A stretch of DNA of 62,833 nucleotides. Origin: a virus. The translations under genes were made by a program, and so were the position numbers. This document shows, one piece after another, positions 22,705-31,515 of this stretch; position 1 is the stretch's first letter, and each line of letters starts with the position of its first letter. Where the stretch lies: the IMG/VR virus record IMGVR_UViG_3300006752_000028, positions 1-62,833 of that record. The stretch is one strand, 5' to 3'. Below the pieces are notes generated by a model. The model searched no databases. It had not been told where the DNA came from and saw nothing but the letters and a program-made list of their open reading frames with translations.

Positions 22705-22848
22705 TTAAATATTACGGTGTCTTCTCATACCGTCCCATTTCACTTTTTTTGTTTTACTCAACATCCTTAATTTATCTATACGATTATTAAGTTTATTCCT
22801 TTCAGAATTTAATTGAGTATTTCCGTTTGTTTGATCACTAATTGCCAT
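22705..22848 (-). CDS. Small basic protein (47 aa)
   Basis: A 47-aa frame starts 11 nt inside the 3' end of QueC and stops at 22707-22705. It is rich in Asn, Lys and Arg with a helical middle (NKLNNRIDKLRML) and a basic tail. No family is recognised. Supported by overlap with QueC and good fit into an otherwise empty gap. Confidence 0.5.
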   Translation of the reverse strand: MAISDQTNGNTQLNSERNKLNNRIDKLRMLSKTKKVKWDGMRRHRNI

Positions 22849-23659
22849 ATCCTGCGAGTACTTTTTCAACATGAGCTTTTGCAACTTGGTAACTAACTAC
22901 ACCTGTTTCATCAGCATATCCAACAGGATCAGGTCTACCTAATTTAATAAAAGCCTCAATACGTTCTACTGATGAAGCTGATTTATAATCACTATACCAT
23001 TCCCAAGCATTTGCTTCAGGTCTGCTGTAAACTTTCATTGGTTTATAAGAGGTATTTGTTCTTCTATACACCTCGTCAAAGTCTAAATCTAGTACCTCAC
23101 ATAAATTTAATCCATCTTGTAAGATACCAAACTTATCAGTATCTAAATAAGGAGTAAAGTAACCTACTCTATCAGCATCCCAATTCCCCATTCTAAAAGC
23201 TGCATCATCTGCATCTCTAAATTCCTGTCTGCAATCAGGGTAAACTGCATGATCACCAGCATGAATACCTAAAGCAATATCACAAACACCTTCTGTTTTA
23301 TTTGCTACAGATAATGCTACTGCTTGTGTAATTGAAGCAAACATTTTATTTCTATTAGGAACAACAGTTTCTTTCATATTCTCTTGCTCGTAATGTCCTT
23401 CTGGTACATCATCTCCGCCTTCTACTAAAGCTGAATCTAGTAAATCTACTAAACCATCTAATTTAATTTGACGATAATTTACTTTGTGACCTTTACTTGC
23501 AAGGTAATCAATTAATGATTGAGCTCTTTCTAGCTCTACTTTATGTTTTTGACCGTAGTCAAATGAGATACCTGTTACTGTATCATACTTCTCGATAGCT
23601 CTTAACAATAGGGTGCTGCTATCCATTCCACCACTTAAACTTACTACACAATGTGCCAT
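22838..23659 (-). CDS. queC: QueC, 7-cyano-7-deazaguanine synthase
   Basis: The 273-aa ATP-dependent amidase-type synthetase turns CDG and ammonia into PreQ0. The PP-loop 'SLSGGMDSSTLL' (residues 7-18), 'FDYGQKH', 'VPNRNKMF' and 'HAGDHAVYPDCR' are all family hallmarks. The usual C-terminal four-cysteine zinc site is missing: where bacterial QueC has TSCY...CGxCxxC, this has 'TNTSYKP' and no cysteine thereafter. Activity is probably kept, but the zinc site has been replaced by other structure. Confidence 0.92.
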   Translation of the reverse strand: MAHCVVSLSGGMDSSTLLLRAIEKYDTVTGISFDYGQKHKVELERAQSLIDYLASKGHKVNYRQIKLDGLVDLLDSALVEGGDDVPEGHYEQENMKETVVPNRNKMFASITQAVALSVANKTEGVCDIALGIHAGDHAVYPDCRQEFRDADDAAFRMGNWDADRVGYFTPYLDTDKFGILQDGLNLCEVLDLDFDEVYRRTNTSYKPMKVYSRPEANAWEWYSDYKSASSVERIEAFIKLGRPDPVGYADETGVVSYQVAKAHVEKVLAGYGN

Positions 23660-23705
23660 ATTTATTTATTTAATTTTTGCCAGGTATTTTACGTATAGGC
23701 TAACG

Positions 23706-24005
23706 CTAGATATTAATTATATTAGTCATAGTTTTACTGATATTTTCGTATGTATTAACATACTCTTTTATAGAACTATAACTTTTCTTTTGATTTAACT
23801 TTTCTTCTGCAACTTTTTTAAGAGCATAAGAAAAATTAGCAGGGTAACATACAGTTTTAATATACTCTGTATTATTCTCTCCTTTGGTTACTCTTTCATA
23901 TACGGTATAACCTCCTGTTGAGGATTTACTAATGAAGAAAGGTTCCATACTGGGGTCCTGAACGATAGTATCGTTAGCAGGGATTGAATCTGGTTTACGT
24001 AACAT
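23706..24005 (-). CDS. Conserved hypothetical protein
   Basis: The 99-aa protein contains 'PFFISKSSTGGYTVYERV', a strand-turn-strand typical of a small phage protein family (possibly DUF5405-like, not confirmed). A helical C-terminus follows ('YSSIKEYVNTYENIS'). It lies between thioredoxin and QueC. Function unknown. Confidence 0.6.
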   Translation of the reverse strand: MLRKPDSIPANDTIVQDPSMEPFFISKSSTGGYTVYERVTKGENNTEYIKTVCYPANFSYALKKVAEEKLNQKKSYSSIKEYVNTYENISKTMTNIINI

Positions 24006-24030
24006 TTATATAACTTATTTTATTGATTAC

Positions 24031-24288
24031 TTATTTTAATAATTCTTTGAGTTCTTGTTCTTTTATTAGTCCTGTTTTAGTTGTAGCTTTACCCTCTTCA
24101 TTTATAATAACTGTAAAAGGTATTGATCTAACTTTATACTCTGCTGCTAAACCCGAAGTATCTTTTTCTATATTAATACTTTTGAACTCAACTTTTTCAT
24201 TTAATTCACTTTCTACCTTAGTCCATACTTTGTTATAGATCTTACAAGGTCCGCACCAATCTGCGTAAAATTTTATTGCCTGTACCAT
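24031..24288 (-). CDS. Thioredoxin / glutaredoxin-like
   Basis: The 85-aa compact thioredoxin has the active site WCGPC at residues 11-15 ('FYADWCGPCKIYNKV'), the cis-Pro segment 'RSIPFTVII' near 53-61 and a C-terminal helix. It starts only 48 nt after NrdA stop, preceded by a class A motif. It most likely re-reduces ribonucleotide reductase NrdA (C-terminal CxxC). Confidence 0.92.
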   Translation of the reverse strand: MVQAIKFYADWCGPCKIYNKVWTKVESELNEKVEFKSINIEKDTSGLAAEYKVRSIPFTVIINEEGKATTKTGLIKEQELKELLK

Positions 24289-24291
24289 ACT

Positions 24292-24307
24292 GTAATATAT
24301 GAAATTA
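24292..24307 (-). promoter_or_regulatory. Class A promoter-like motif (CATATATT variant)
   Basis: The minus strand reads TAATTTCATATATTAC, 3 nt before the thioredoxin ATG. Confidence 0.45.
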
Positions 24308-24336
24308 ATTTATATTTACCAACTATTCTTAATTAT

Positions 24337-26049
24337 TTATCCGTCACAACTTAAACAATCCGTAGAAGTCCTGCTACCTATATCTCCGTTGATTACTGAA
24401 TCTGTTCTTAGGTAGTACAGAGTTTTAACTCCTAATCTCCATGCTGCTTGATGTACTTCGTTAATAAACTTAGGACTATCTGTTGGATCAAATGCTAGAT
24501 TAAGAGATTGTGTTTGATCTATATATTTTTGTCTGGCAGAAGCTTGTTCAACCAATTGAAGCTGGTTAATCTCTGCAAAGGTTAAAAATATAGGCTTATC
24601 TTCTGCAGGCATTATATCTTCAGGTAAGTTAGCAATTGAACCTCTATCTTTCATAATTTGATCCCATACTTCTTCTGTGTTATGTCCTGATTCTTCTAAA
24701 TAATTTTCTAAAGCAGAGTTCTTTCTAATAAAAGTTCCTTTAGCAGAATTAAAAGTATAAACATTAGCAGGTACAGGTTCAATACCCGCAGATACTCCTC
24801 CTGCTATAGTGCTGTTAGAGACTGTAGGAGCAACTGCTATCAAATGTGTATTTCTCATCCCAGTTCCCTTACACCATAGTGGCTCTCCATATTCATTTGC
24901 TAATTTTCTAGAAGCATTTTCTGCTTTTTGTTTAATATCTGAAAATATCTGGTGAGTTAGCGATGTTGCAGCAACTGAGGTAAATGGAATTCTTTCGTTT
25001 TGAAGTAATGTATGCCAACCTAATACTCCTAATCCAATTGCTCTTCCTTTTTTAGCTGATCTGTGAGCTCTAATCAATGAATCTCTTCCGGATGTTTTAG
25101 CTAAAAATTCTTCTAATACTCCGTCTAGAAAGTAAACTGCGGTCTCAATTAAATCTGAGTTTTTCCATTCATGGTATTTCGTAAGGTTAACTGAAGATAA
25201 GCAACATATAAAGCTATGTTCTTCATCAGTATGTAAAGTAATTTCAGAACAAATATTAGTCATAGAAACATCTAGATTATTTTTCTTATAAGCTAATGGA
25301 TTTGCATTATTTACTGTATCTCCAAACATAATATATGGTTCTCCGGTTTCCATTCTAGATTTAAGAATCTTTATCCATAATTCCATTGCTTCTGCATCTC
25401 TATGTTCTAAACGTTGCATAAAAGCATCATCTATATTTACACATTGATGCAAATTGAGGCACTGTCTGTTAGGGTCTCCCTTAGGTCTACGTATTTCTAG
25501 GTACTCCTCTATATCTGGATGATTGATATCTAAGTTTACTGATGCTGCTCCTCTTCTGACTGCTCCTTGATTAGTCGCTATGATAGTAGAATCGTAAATT
25601 TTAGCCCAAGGTACAATACCTTCTGATTGACCAACTCCATTACCTATTTTTTCACCTCTTCCTCTGACTTTACCTAAACCGATTCCAACTCCACCGCCTA
25701 GAGAAGTTAATCTCATAAGTTCTGCGTTAGTTAAACCGATACCTCTAATAGAGTCAGGAGTATCAATACCAAAACAGGAGATTGGCAGTCCTTTATCAGT
25801 TCCAGTATTAGATAAAACTGGTGATGCTAGATTTAACCAACCTTTCCACATATACCTAAAGAACTTATTTTCTAAATCCGGTCTATCTAACCTTCTTGCT
25901 ACTGTAGAAGCAACTCTTCTAAAAGCTTTTTTTGGTGTTTCATCTGCTAAAAGGTATCCTTTAGATATAGTAGCAATTGATATTTCATTCATCCATTCTG
26001 GGTAATCCTTACCTGATTCCCAGGAGGAAGTATCTACAATTATGCTCAT
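24337..26049 (-). CDS. nrdA: Ribonucleotide reductase class Ia, alpha subunit (NrdA)
   Basis: The 570-aa protein is shorter than bacterial NrdA (about 760 aa) because the N-terminal ATP-cone domain is absent. Catalytic residues are visible: Cys in 'ISCFGID', 'NICSEI' (Asn-x-Cys-x-Glu, thiyl-radical site), a Cys in 'ICCLSSVNL', and the Tyr pair in 'TLYYLRT'. The C-terminus ends CLSCDG, the CxxC re-reduction site. It converts rNDP to dNDP with NrdB, 9 nt upstream. No allosteric overall-activity site would be expected. Confidence 0.95.
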   Translation of the reverse strand: MSIIVDTSSWESGKDYPEWMNEISIATISKGYLLADETPKKAFRRVASTVARRLDRPDLENKFFRYMWKGWLNLASPVLSNTGTDKGLPISCFGIDTPDSIRGIGLTNAELMRLTSLGGGVGIGLGKVRGRGEKIGNGVGQSEGIVPWAKIYDSTIIATNQGAVRRGAASVNLDINHPDIEEYLEIRRPKGDPNRQCLNLHQCVNIDDAFMQRLEHRDAEAMELWIKILKSRMETGEPYIMFGDTVNNANPLAYKKNNLDVSMTNICSEITLHTDEEHSFICCLSSVNLTKYHEWKNSDLIETAVYFLDGVLEEFLAKTSGRDSLIRAHRSAKKGRAIGLGVLGWHTLLQNERIPFTSVAATSLTHQIFSDIKQKAENASRKLANEYGEPLWCKGTGMRNTHLIAVAPTVSNSTIAGGVSAGIEPVPANVYTFNSAKGTFIRKNSALENYLEESGHNTEEVWDQIMKDRGSIANLPEDIMPAEDKPIFLTFAEINQLQLVEQASARQKYIDQTQSLNLAFDPTDSPKFINEVHQAAWRLGVKTLYYLRTDSVINGDIGSRTSTDCLSCDG

Positions 26050-26058
26050 AAATTTTTT

Positions 26059-27036
26059 TTAAAATGCGTTAGACCAGTCAATATGACCTTTACTGTAATT
26101 TGTAACTCTGCTTGCAAAGAAATCGGTCTGTTGTTTACCAGCTATAACTGCATCAAACCATTTCATAGTTTTTAAAGCACCTTTATCAATATCTTCTGAT
26201 GGTACGATAGGTGTAAGACCTAAATCTGCCATTTTAGTATTTATTCTATGTTTGATAAAGTTTTTAAGCTCATTTTTAGTTAAGTTTTCTAGGTCTCCTA
26301 ATTCAAATACTTTATCTATAAAATCAAACTCTAATCTCATCATCATTTCAGCTGCTTCTTCTATCTCAGCTATAAGCTTAGGTGTTTTAAATTCTGGATG
26401 TTCTTTCATTAAGGTTCTAAATAACCAACACCCAGCATCAGAATGTAATGATTCATCTCTAACAGACCACTCTACTATCTGTCCAACTCCTTTTAGTTTG
26501 TTTCTCATCTTAAAAGATAATAAGACTGCAAATGAACTAAATAAATTAACTCCTTCTGTAAACGCGGAAAAAATTGCTAATGATTTAGCTCTTTCATGCC
26601 AATTAGGGGTACCATCATGGTGATCTCTAACACTCATTAACGTTTCTATCTTAGCCATAGTAGCTTCATCTTCTAAAAATTCTGAGAAGTCATCTAATCC
26701 TAATTGTTCGTTTAATAAAGAGTATGCTTCAGCATGAATCGTTTCACTAGACCCTAAAGTAGTACCCATCATAATAATTTCAGGTTTTCTGAACCACTTA
26801 GTAACTAGTGTTGACCAGTAATCATTAACCACAGTTTCAGTTTGTGCAAAACCTTTTAGTATCTGTCCTACGACGTTCTTTTCGTTGTCTTTCATATTAG
26901 ACTTCCAATCAGTTACGTCGTTCGCCATCGGCACTTCTGTATGCAGCCAGTGAGCTTGTTGTTGTTTTAGCCAGTAATCGTATGCTTGTGGGTATTCAAA
27001 CGGTTTGTAAACTACCCTTTCTTTAAGTAAACTCAT
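26059..27036 (-). CDS. nrdB: Ribonucleotide reductase class Ia, beta subunit (NrdB)
   Basis: The 325-aa radical-generating subunit has the metal ligands and radical site: 'SSETIHAEAYSLL' (Glu-x-x-His then the Tyr) and 'VRDESLHSDAGC' (Glu-x-x-His). A C-terminal 'NAF' may be the NrdA-docking end. It precedes nrdA in the same operon, with a hairpin and a TATTTATA-like motif in the 90-nt leader. Confidence 0.95.
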   Translation of the reverse strand: MSLLKERVVYKPFEYPQAYDYWLKQQQAHWLHTEVPMANDVTDWKSNMKDNEKNVVGQILKGFAQTETVVNDYWSTLVTKWFRKPEIIMMGTTLGSSETIHAEAYSLLNEQLGLDDFSEFLEDEATMAKIETLMSVRDHHDGTPNWHERAKSLAIFSAFTEGVNLFSSFAVLLSFKMRNKLKGVGQIVEWSVRDESLHSDAGCWLFRTLMKEHPEFKTPKLIAEIEEAAEMMMRLEFDFIDKVFELGDLENLTKNELKNFIKHRINTKMADLGLTPIVPSEDIDKGALKTMKWFDAVIAGKQQTDFFASRVTNYSKGHIDWSNAF

Positions 27037-27073
27037 ATATCTTTATATATTATTAGGTTGTTGAGACAATGAA

Positions 27074-27105
27074 TCCCCAAGAGTCAGTCAGAAAGATCTT
27101 GAGGA
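27074..27105 (-). promoter_or_regulatory. Hairpin in the nrdB leader
   Basis: On the coding strand a 9-bp stem TCCTCAAGA/TCTTGGGGA (one G-U) with a 14-nt loop lies between dnaB stop and nrdB start. No T-run follows, so it is probably regulatory and not a terminator. Confidence 0.45.
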
Positions 27106-27108
27106 TAC

Positions 27109-27122
27109 TTTTATAAATATGC
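27109..27122 (-). promoter_or_regulatory. Class B-like motif before nrdB
   Basis: The minus strand reads GCATATTTATAAAAG, upstream of the nrdB hairpin and just after the helicase stop. Match to the other class B sites is partial. Confidence 0.35.
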
Positions 27123-27125
27123 CTC

Positions 27126-28484
27126 TTATTCATTATTACTTTGTTCTACACTAAAAAATTTCTTTGCAAGCTCTTTATGGGTAGAAGTAACGCCATTAGC
27201 ATTAGGCTCTAGATCTTCCATATCAGCTTTTCCTTCGAATTCAATATGTCCATTATTAGTATCCATCTTAAGGTTATACGTCATCCCGTCCATACCGTAT
27301 CTATTTTTCATAACATGCCATCGACCTGTACCTAGCACTTTATCTTCTTTCATTCTAGATAAAGAGAAACACATATCTGCTACCATCATTTTATCATACG
27401 AACCAGCAGCTTTATCTCCTTCAATTACAGAATCCTTAGCACCCATTCTATTTACTTGAGAAGGAGTAATTACTGGTATCTGGAATTCTTTAGCTAATCC
27501 TTTAGTAGCGATAAATACATCGTCAATTTCATCTTTACGTTCTGAGAATTTACCTTTAGAGGGAGCTCTTAAATAATCAACATAATCAATAACAATTAAA
27601 TCTGGTTTATGTTCCATATCTATACATTTCTGTATATGAGATTTTATAGTATTAACAGTTGCTCCTTTAGGTGGATATTCTTTTACTATAAGTTTACCTT
27701 TCAAGCCGTCAACTTTTTTCTGTACGTCTTTTCTATGGCTATTTACCTCATCTATAGAGTAACCTGTAAAGTAACAATCAAATCGTTTACCGACATAATC
27801 TTCTCCTAATTCTAAAGTGTAATAATTAACGTTATAACCCATCTTTACTGCATGAGCAGCCATTGCTACACAAGTCCAACTTTTTCCACCTCCTGGGTTA
27901 CCAAATACAATAGCTAAATCTCCTGGTCCAAAACCACCTTGTATACCTTCGTTAAGAACCGGCCAAGGAGTAGGTATAGTTGGTCTATAGTTCTCTCTAT
28001 ATCTACTTTCTATATCCTTATTATACTCATGTCCAATATTTTTATCCATACCAGCTTTCATAGCTTTCTCTACTACATTTCTGATACCGTCAAAATCACC
28101 TTCTTTAAGTAAATCAGCAGAATTAAGTATTGCTGCTTTCATTTCTTGATTCTTACAGAAGTTAGTAAACTCTTCTTGAACGTACTCTAAATCATCTTGG
28201 GAAGCAGCATAAGAATTTCTCAATTCCTCTTTTAATGCTACTTGAAGGATGTCGTTATCTAGTTTTTGAAGCTCTACTTTCAAAACATCCATAGTCACAG
28301 TAGTGTGGTAATTATCGAAATATCTCATAATTTCGTTAATAATCCACTTATGTGCATCTGAATCGAAGTAGTCTTCAGTTAAAACATCTCTTACGTTTAA
28401 TAAGAACGTTTTATCTGTCAATAATGACCCTAAAACTTTTAATTGAAACCCCTTTCCGTATTGTTGTAAACTCTTTAATGTCAT
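27126..28484 (-). CDS. Replicative DNA helicase, DnaB/gp41-like
   Basis: The 452-aa RecA-fold hexameric helicase has Walker A 'GNPGGGKSW' (near residue 195), Walker B 'LIVIDYVDYL' near 296, and a late 'GSYDKMMVADMCFSLSR' and 'KNRYG' region typical of the gp41/DnaB family. The N-terminal ~160 residues are helical. It would unwind the fork with the family A polymerase. An 80-nt gap with no gene separates it from the 5' nuclease. Confidence 0.92.
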   Translation of the reverse strand: MTLKSLQQYGKGFQLKVLGSLLTDKTFLLNVRDVLTEDYFDSDAHKWIINEIMRYFDNYHTTVTMDVLKVELQKLDNDILQVALKEELRNSYAASQDDLEYVQEEFTNFCKNQEMKAAILNSADLLKEGDFDGIRNVVEKAMKAGMDKNIGHEYNKDIESRYRENYRPTIPTPWPVLNEGIQGGFGPGDLAIVFGNPGGGKSWTCVAMAAHAVKMGYNVNYYTLELGEDYVGKRFDCYFTGYSIDEVNSHRKDVQKKVDGLKGKLIVKEYPPKGATVNTIKSHIQKCIDMEHKPDLIVIDYVDYLRAPSKGKFSERKDEIDDVFIATKGLAKEFQIPVITPSQVNRMGAKDSVIEGDKAAGSYDKMMVADMCFSLSRMKEDKVLGTGRWHVMKNRYGMDGMTYNLKMDTNNGHIEFEGKADMEDLEPNANGVTSTHKELAKKFFSVEQSNNE

Positions 28485-28564
28485 ATTATAACCTTTATTT
28501 CAATATAGTTAATTTTAATTTAATAAGCAACTGTTTTAGTGTATATGTTTACTAAAAAAGCAGT

Positions 28565-29593
28565 TTATTTTACTGTTGTAAGCCCTCTAAAGTTCTCCAA
28601 CCATCCTTCGGTATTTTTTGTAATACCTTCAATTTTATCCTGCTCTAACTGCCTTAGAAAAGCACCTGTTTGCAAGTCCGGAAGTGATGCTCTAAGAACA
28701 TCCATAACATACTCTTTCTCTTTATCGTCTAAATCAGAGACATTCAAGTCCATAAGTTTAAAGTTGGTTTCAACTCTATCCCATTCCGTTATTATCTTAG
28801 GAAATATTTTCTTAAACTTTTTCTCTTCTAATTTTTCAGCACATATATCGTATACGTACTCTAGACTCATATTAGGTTCTTTAGCTAGTTTCGGAAACTC
28901 TGAAAGTATAGTTTTTATACCTAATCCTTTTACTCCTGCTAAATTATCGGAATTATCCCCTAATAACGCTTTAACTATGTTGTAATTCTCTGGTAATACC
29001 TTAAGTTCATCAAATATATTACTCTCAGTAAAGGTTTTCTTTTTTATTGGTGCATATACTTCTACAGTATCGTCCACTAACTGCAAAAAATCCTTATCTG
29101 ATGAAATAATCGTACACTTTTTGACATTACTTACTGAAGCTCTTTTGGCAATATATGCTATTATATCGTCTGCTTCTAATTTCTCCATCATTAACTGTTG
29201 TACTGGTAGACAGTCTAGATAGTCTTGCGTTCTATGCAATTGTCCTATAAGAGCTTCCATTTCCTCCTGTTTACTGTCGTAAAGTCCCCAGTGTGTTATT
29301 CTACTGGTTGCTCTTTGAGCTTTGTAATTAGGGTCAATGTTCTTTCTATTAGCAGAACCTCCTTTACCGTCCCAAACTATAATTACTCTGGTAGGATCAA
29401 ATATTCTGGTAACATACCCTAAAGAGCGAAGGAAGCCCACCAGGCCTCCGATATGTGCGCCTGATGGGTTCATCGCCTTGAGAAGAGAGAAACTACGAAT
29501 TAACATATTCATAGCATCTACGATCAAGATATGATCGTTCAACTCACGGGGTGGGGTCTCTTTTAAATTGTTAAGTATATTTTCGTATGCCAT
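28565..29593 (-). CDS. 5'-3' exonuclease / flap nuclease (T4 RNase H-like)
   Basis: The 342-aa FEN-family nuclease has conserved acidic clusters: 'LIVDAMNMLIRSF' near 23-35, 'VIIVWDGKGG' near 67-76, 'LEADDIIAYIA' near 138-148, 'IISSDKDFLQLV', and the helix-hairpin-helix 'LGDNSDNLAGVKGLGIKT'. It would remove RNA primers and process flaps, supplying the 5' nuclease absent from the polymerase at 10714-13062. It overlaps the UvsX stop by 1 nt (TAATG). Confidence 0.92.
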   Translation of the reverse strand: MAYENILNNLKETPPRELNDHILIVDAMNMLIRSFSLLKAMNPSGAHIGGLVGFLRSLGYVTRIFDPTRVIIVWDGKGGSANRKNIDPNYKAQRATSRITHWGLYDSKQEEMEALIGQLHRTQDYLDCLPVQQLMMEKLEADDIIAYIAKRASVSNVKKCTIISSDKDFLQLVDDTVEVYAPIKKKTFTESNIFDELKVLPENYNIVKALLGDNSDNLAGVKGLGIKTILSEFPKLAKEPNMSLEYVYDICAEKLEEKKFKKIFPKIITEWDRVETNFKLMDLNVSDLDDKEKEYVMDVLRASLPDLQTGAFLRQLEQDKIEGITKNTEGWLENFRGLTTVK

Positions 29594-30666
29594 TAATCTA
29601 GTAAATTAGGAGATATTGGTGTTTCTTCTAAATCTCCTTCTTCAATAAGATCAAAGTCTACAGATCCAACTAATTTTAGCCAGTGAGCTTTATGAGCATC
29701 TCTATACTTATCAATTGCTTTCTTATCATCTTCAATAAAGCCGTGTTGAGTCATTACAATTCTACCTCTAGATTGTACTCCTCCGATATGGTTTTTCTCT
29801 ACTTGAACGTTAGTACGTTTAGCAAACTCAACTTGCATACCATTTTTAATTGCTTTAATTTTAGAAGTTCCTGGATTGGTGATATTACCAAAAGTAATTA
29901 CTAGAGTAGCATCGTACCACATAGACATACCTCCTTTATTTTGCAATTTAGGTTGTCCCATAGGGTGTTCTGGTTTCATAGTCCAGACTTTATTAATAGC
30001 TACCATAGTATTTGTATATGGTGAATTCTCTTTTCTAGATAATAGAATCTTTTGGTTAAGATTATTACCAAATTGAGTAGACATCGCACCAGCATTCCAT
30101 TCGTTGTTATTCTTATTAGAACGTACTGATAAGTCACAAGGTACAGATCCGATACTATCCCAGAAGAAACACATATCATAAGGTAAGTTACCTTTAGCTT
30201 GTTCGTCCATAAGATCAGCAATATAAACTGCTACATCTTCGATAGTATTTAATTGACCTCTATCTGCATATAGAAAATGTCCTTCGTAATCCGTAACATT
30301 GCCTTGCTCGTCTTTAGTTTCTTCAAACTGTAAGCCCATTTCTTTAGCATGATCCCAAGACCATTTCATCTCCGTAATGATGAAGACAGGCAGTATACCC
30401 ATTTTTTGGGCATTGACTGCTGCTTCAATTAGAGCTGTTGTTTTTCCAGTATCACTATGTCCTCTCAGAAGAGTTATGTGACCAGTTGGAATACCGGGAA
30501 GAGAGGTAATGTCTTGAAAAGCTTTAGATAAAGGAATCCATCCTTGTTCTTTAAACTTTACGGAAGCATTCGAAAAACCTTTTTTCTTTTTAAAATTTCC
30601 TAAATTAAACGACTTCTGTACAGCAGCAGTCGCTCTTGCTTTTACTTCTTCTTTCTTTTTTGCCAT
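29593..30666 (-). CDS. uvsX: Recombinase UvsX / RecA-like
   Basis: The 357-aa RecA-fold strand-exchange protein has Walker A 'GHSDTGKTT' (near 69-77), 'VFIITEMKWSWD', the Walker B region 'CFFWDSIGSVPC' and 'NNLNQKILLSRKENSPYTNTMVAINKVW'. The N-terminus is basic (MAKKKEEVKARA). It is the presynaptic filament of T4-like recombination-dependent replication. It sits 2 nt from the SSB gene, with helicase and nuclease on the other side. Confidence 0.92.
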   Translation of the reverse strand: MAKKKEEVKARATAAVQKSFNLGNFKKKKGFSNASVKFKEQGWIPLSKAFQDITSLPGIPTGHITLLRGHSDTGKTTALIEAAVNAQKMGILPVFIITEMKWSWDHAKEMGLQFEETKDEQGNVTDYEGHFLYADRGQLNTIEDVAVYIADLMDEQAKGNLPYDMCFFWDSIGSVPCDLSVRSNKNNNEWNAGAMSTQFGNNLNQKILLSRKENSPYTNTMVAINKVWTMKPEHPMGQPKLQNKGGMSMWYDATLVITFGNITNPGTSKIKAIKNGMQVEFAKRTNVQVEKNHIGGVQSRGRIVMTQHGFIEDDKKAIDKYRDAHKAHWLKLVGSVDFDLIEEGDLEETPISPNLLD

Positions 30667-30668
30667 GT

Positions 30669-31466
30669 TTATTCGTTAAATAGATCATCAAATTTACTTA
30701 CTGTGTCTTTGTTGCCAGCCGTAGCTGTTTCCAAAGTAAAGTCCGTTTTTTGTTGACCTAAGCTTTCTGGCAGTTTATCTTTAGCAGGTGTTTCAGTCGT
30801 TTCGTCTCCTGAACCTGGGTTTAGATAATTTTGAAGTTGTTTTTTAATAAAGTCATAATCATATTGACTATGTACCTCTACTGGGTTAGGTTGAGTTTTT
30901 AACCAAGTATCCACTAAATCGTTATTATCTGATAAAGGAGTTTGTTTAGGTTTAATTCTAACTGTAGTTTCAGGGTAAGGGTTACCTTGAGCTTGTTCAA
31001 CTACCATATCCCATCCGTTGATTACATCTGTAAAATCTCCGATGTCTTCATCTTCTGCTAAAGCTAATAAAGCTTTATAAATAGTAATTCCGAATCCCCA
31101 AAGTCGAACTCCTTTGTCCTCCTCTCCTCTAACGATTACTGGGGCAAATATCCTAGTTTTAGGACTGATTTTCCCTGATAGAGACCAGTTATCTTTATCA
31201 TTCGTTTTTCTTAACTCTTTAACAAACTCTTCAATAGGGTCTTGCTTACCAAAGTTAGATAGTGCTACCATCGGATACTTTCCGATTCCGTAGTGAAATT
31301 TCAATTCCTTAAAAGGAAATGCAGGGTCAAAAGCAGACGGTACAATACGTAACGTTTGTTTGCCCAGTTGTGGTTTCCAAAAAATCTTGGAGTAGTCAGT
31401 CTTTTCTCTATCCTGACCGTTGTTGTTTAAGGCATCTAGTTTAGCCTTGATTGCATTAATATCCAT
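30669..31466 (-). CDS. gp32-like single-stranded DNA binding protein
   Basis: The 265-aa protein follows the T4 gp32 family pattern: an N-terminal self-association segment, 'ILFWKPQLGKQTLRIVPS'-like 'DYSKIFWKPQLGKQTLRIVPS' beginning of the OB core, 'FHYGIGKYPMVAL', and an acidic C-terminal tail ending FDDLFNE that would recruit partners. The zinc cysteines of T4 gp32 are not seen. It lies upstream of uvsX with a class A motif before it. Confidence 0.88.
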   Translation of the reverse strand: MDINAIKAKLDALNNNGQDREKTDYSKIFWKPQLGKQTLRIVPSAFDPAFPFKELKFHYGIGKYPMVALSNFGKQDPIEEFVKELRKTNDKDNWSLSGKISPKTRIFAPVIVRGEEDKGVRLWGFGITIYKALLALAEDEDIGDFTDVINGWDMVVEQAQGNPYPETTVRIKPKQTPLSDNNDLVDTWLKTQPNPVEVHSQYDYDFIKKQLQNYLNPGSGDETTETPAKDKLPESLGQQKTDFTLETATAGNKDTVSKFDDLFNE

Positions 31467-31496
31467 ATATAACTAATTTTTAAATGTATTACTCTA

Positions 31497-31513
31497 TTAA
31501 TATAAGAATAAAA
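31497..31513 (-). promoter_or_regulatory. Class A promoter-like motif before SSB
   Basis: The minus strand reads TTTTATTCTTATATTAA, 30 nt upstream of the gp32-like gene. Confidence 0.6.
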
Positions 31514-31515
31514 AA

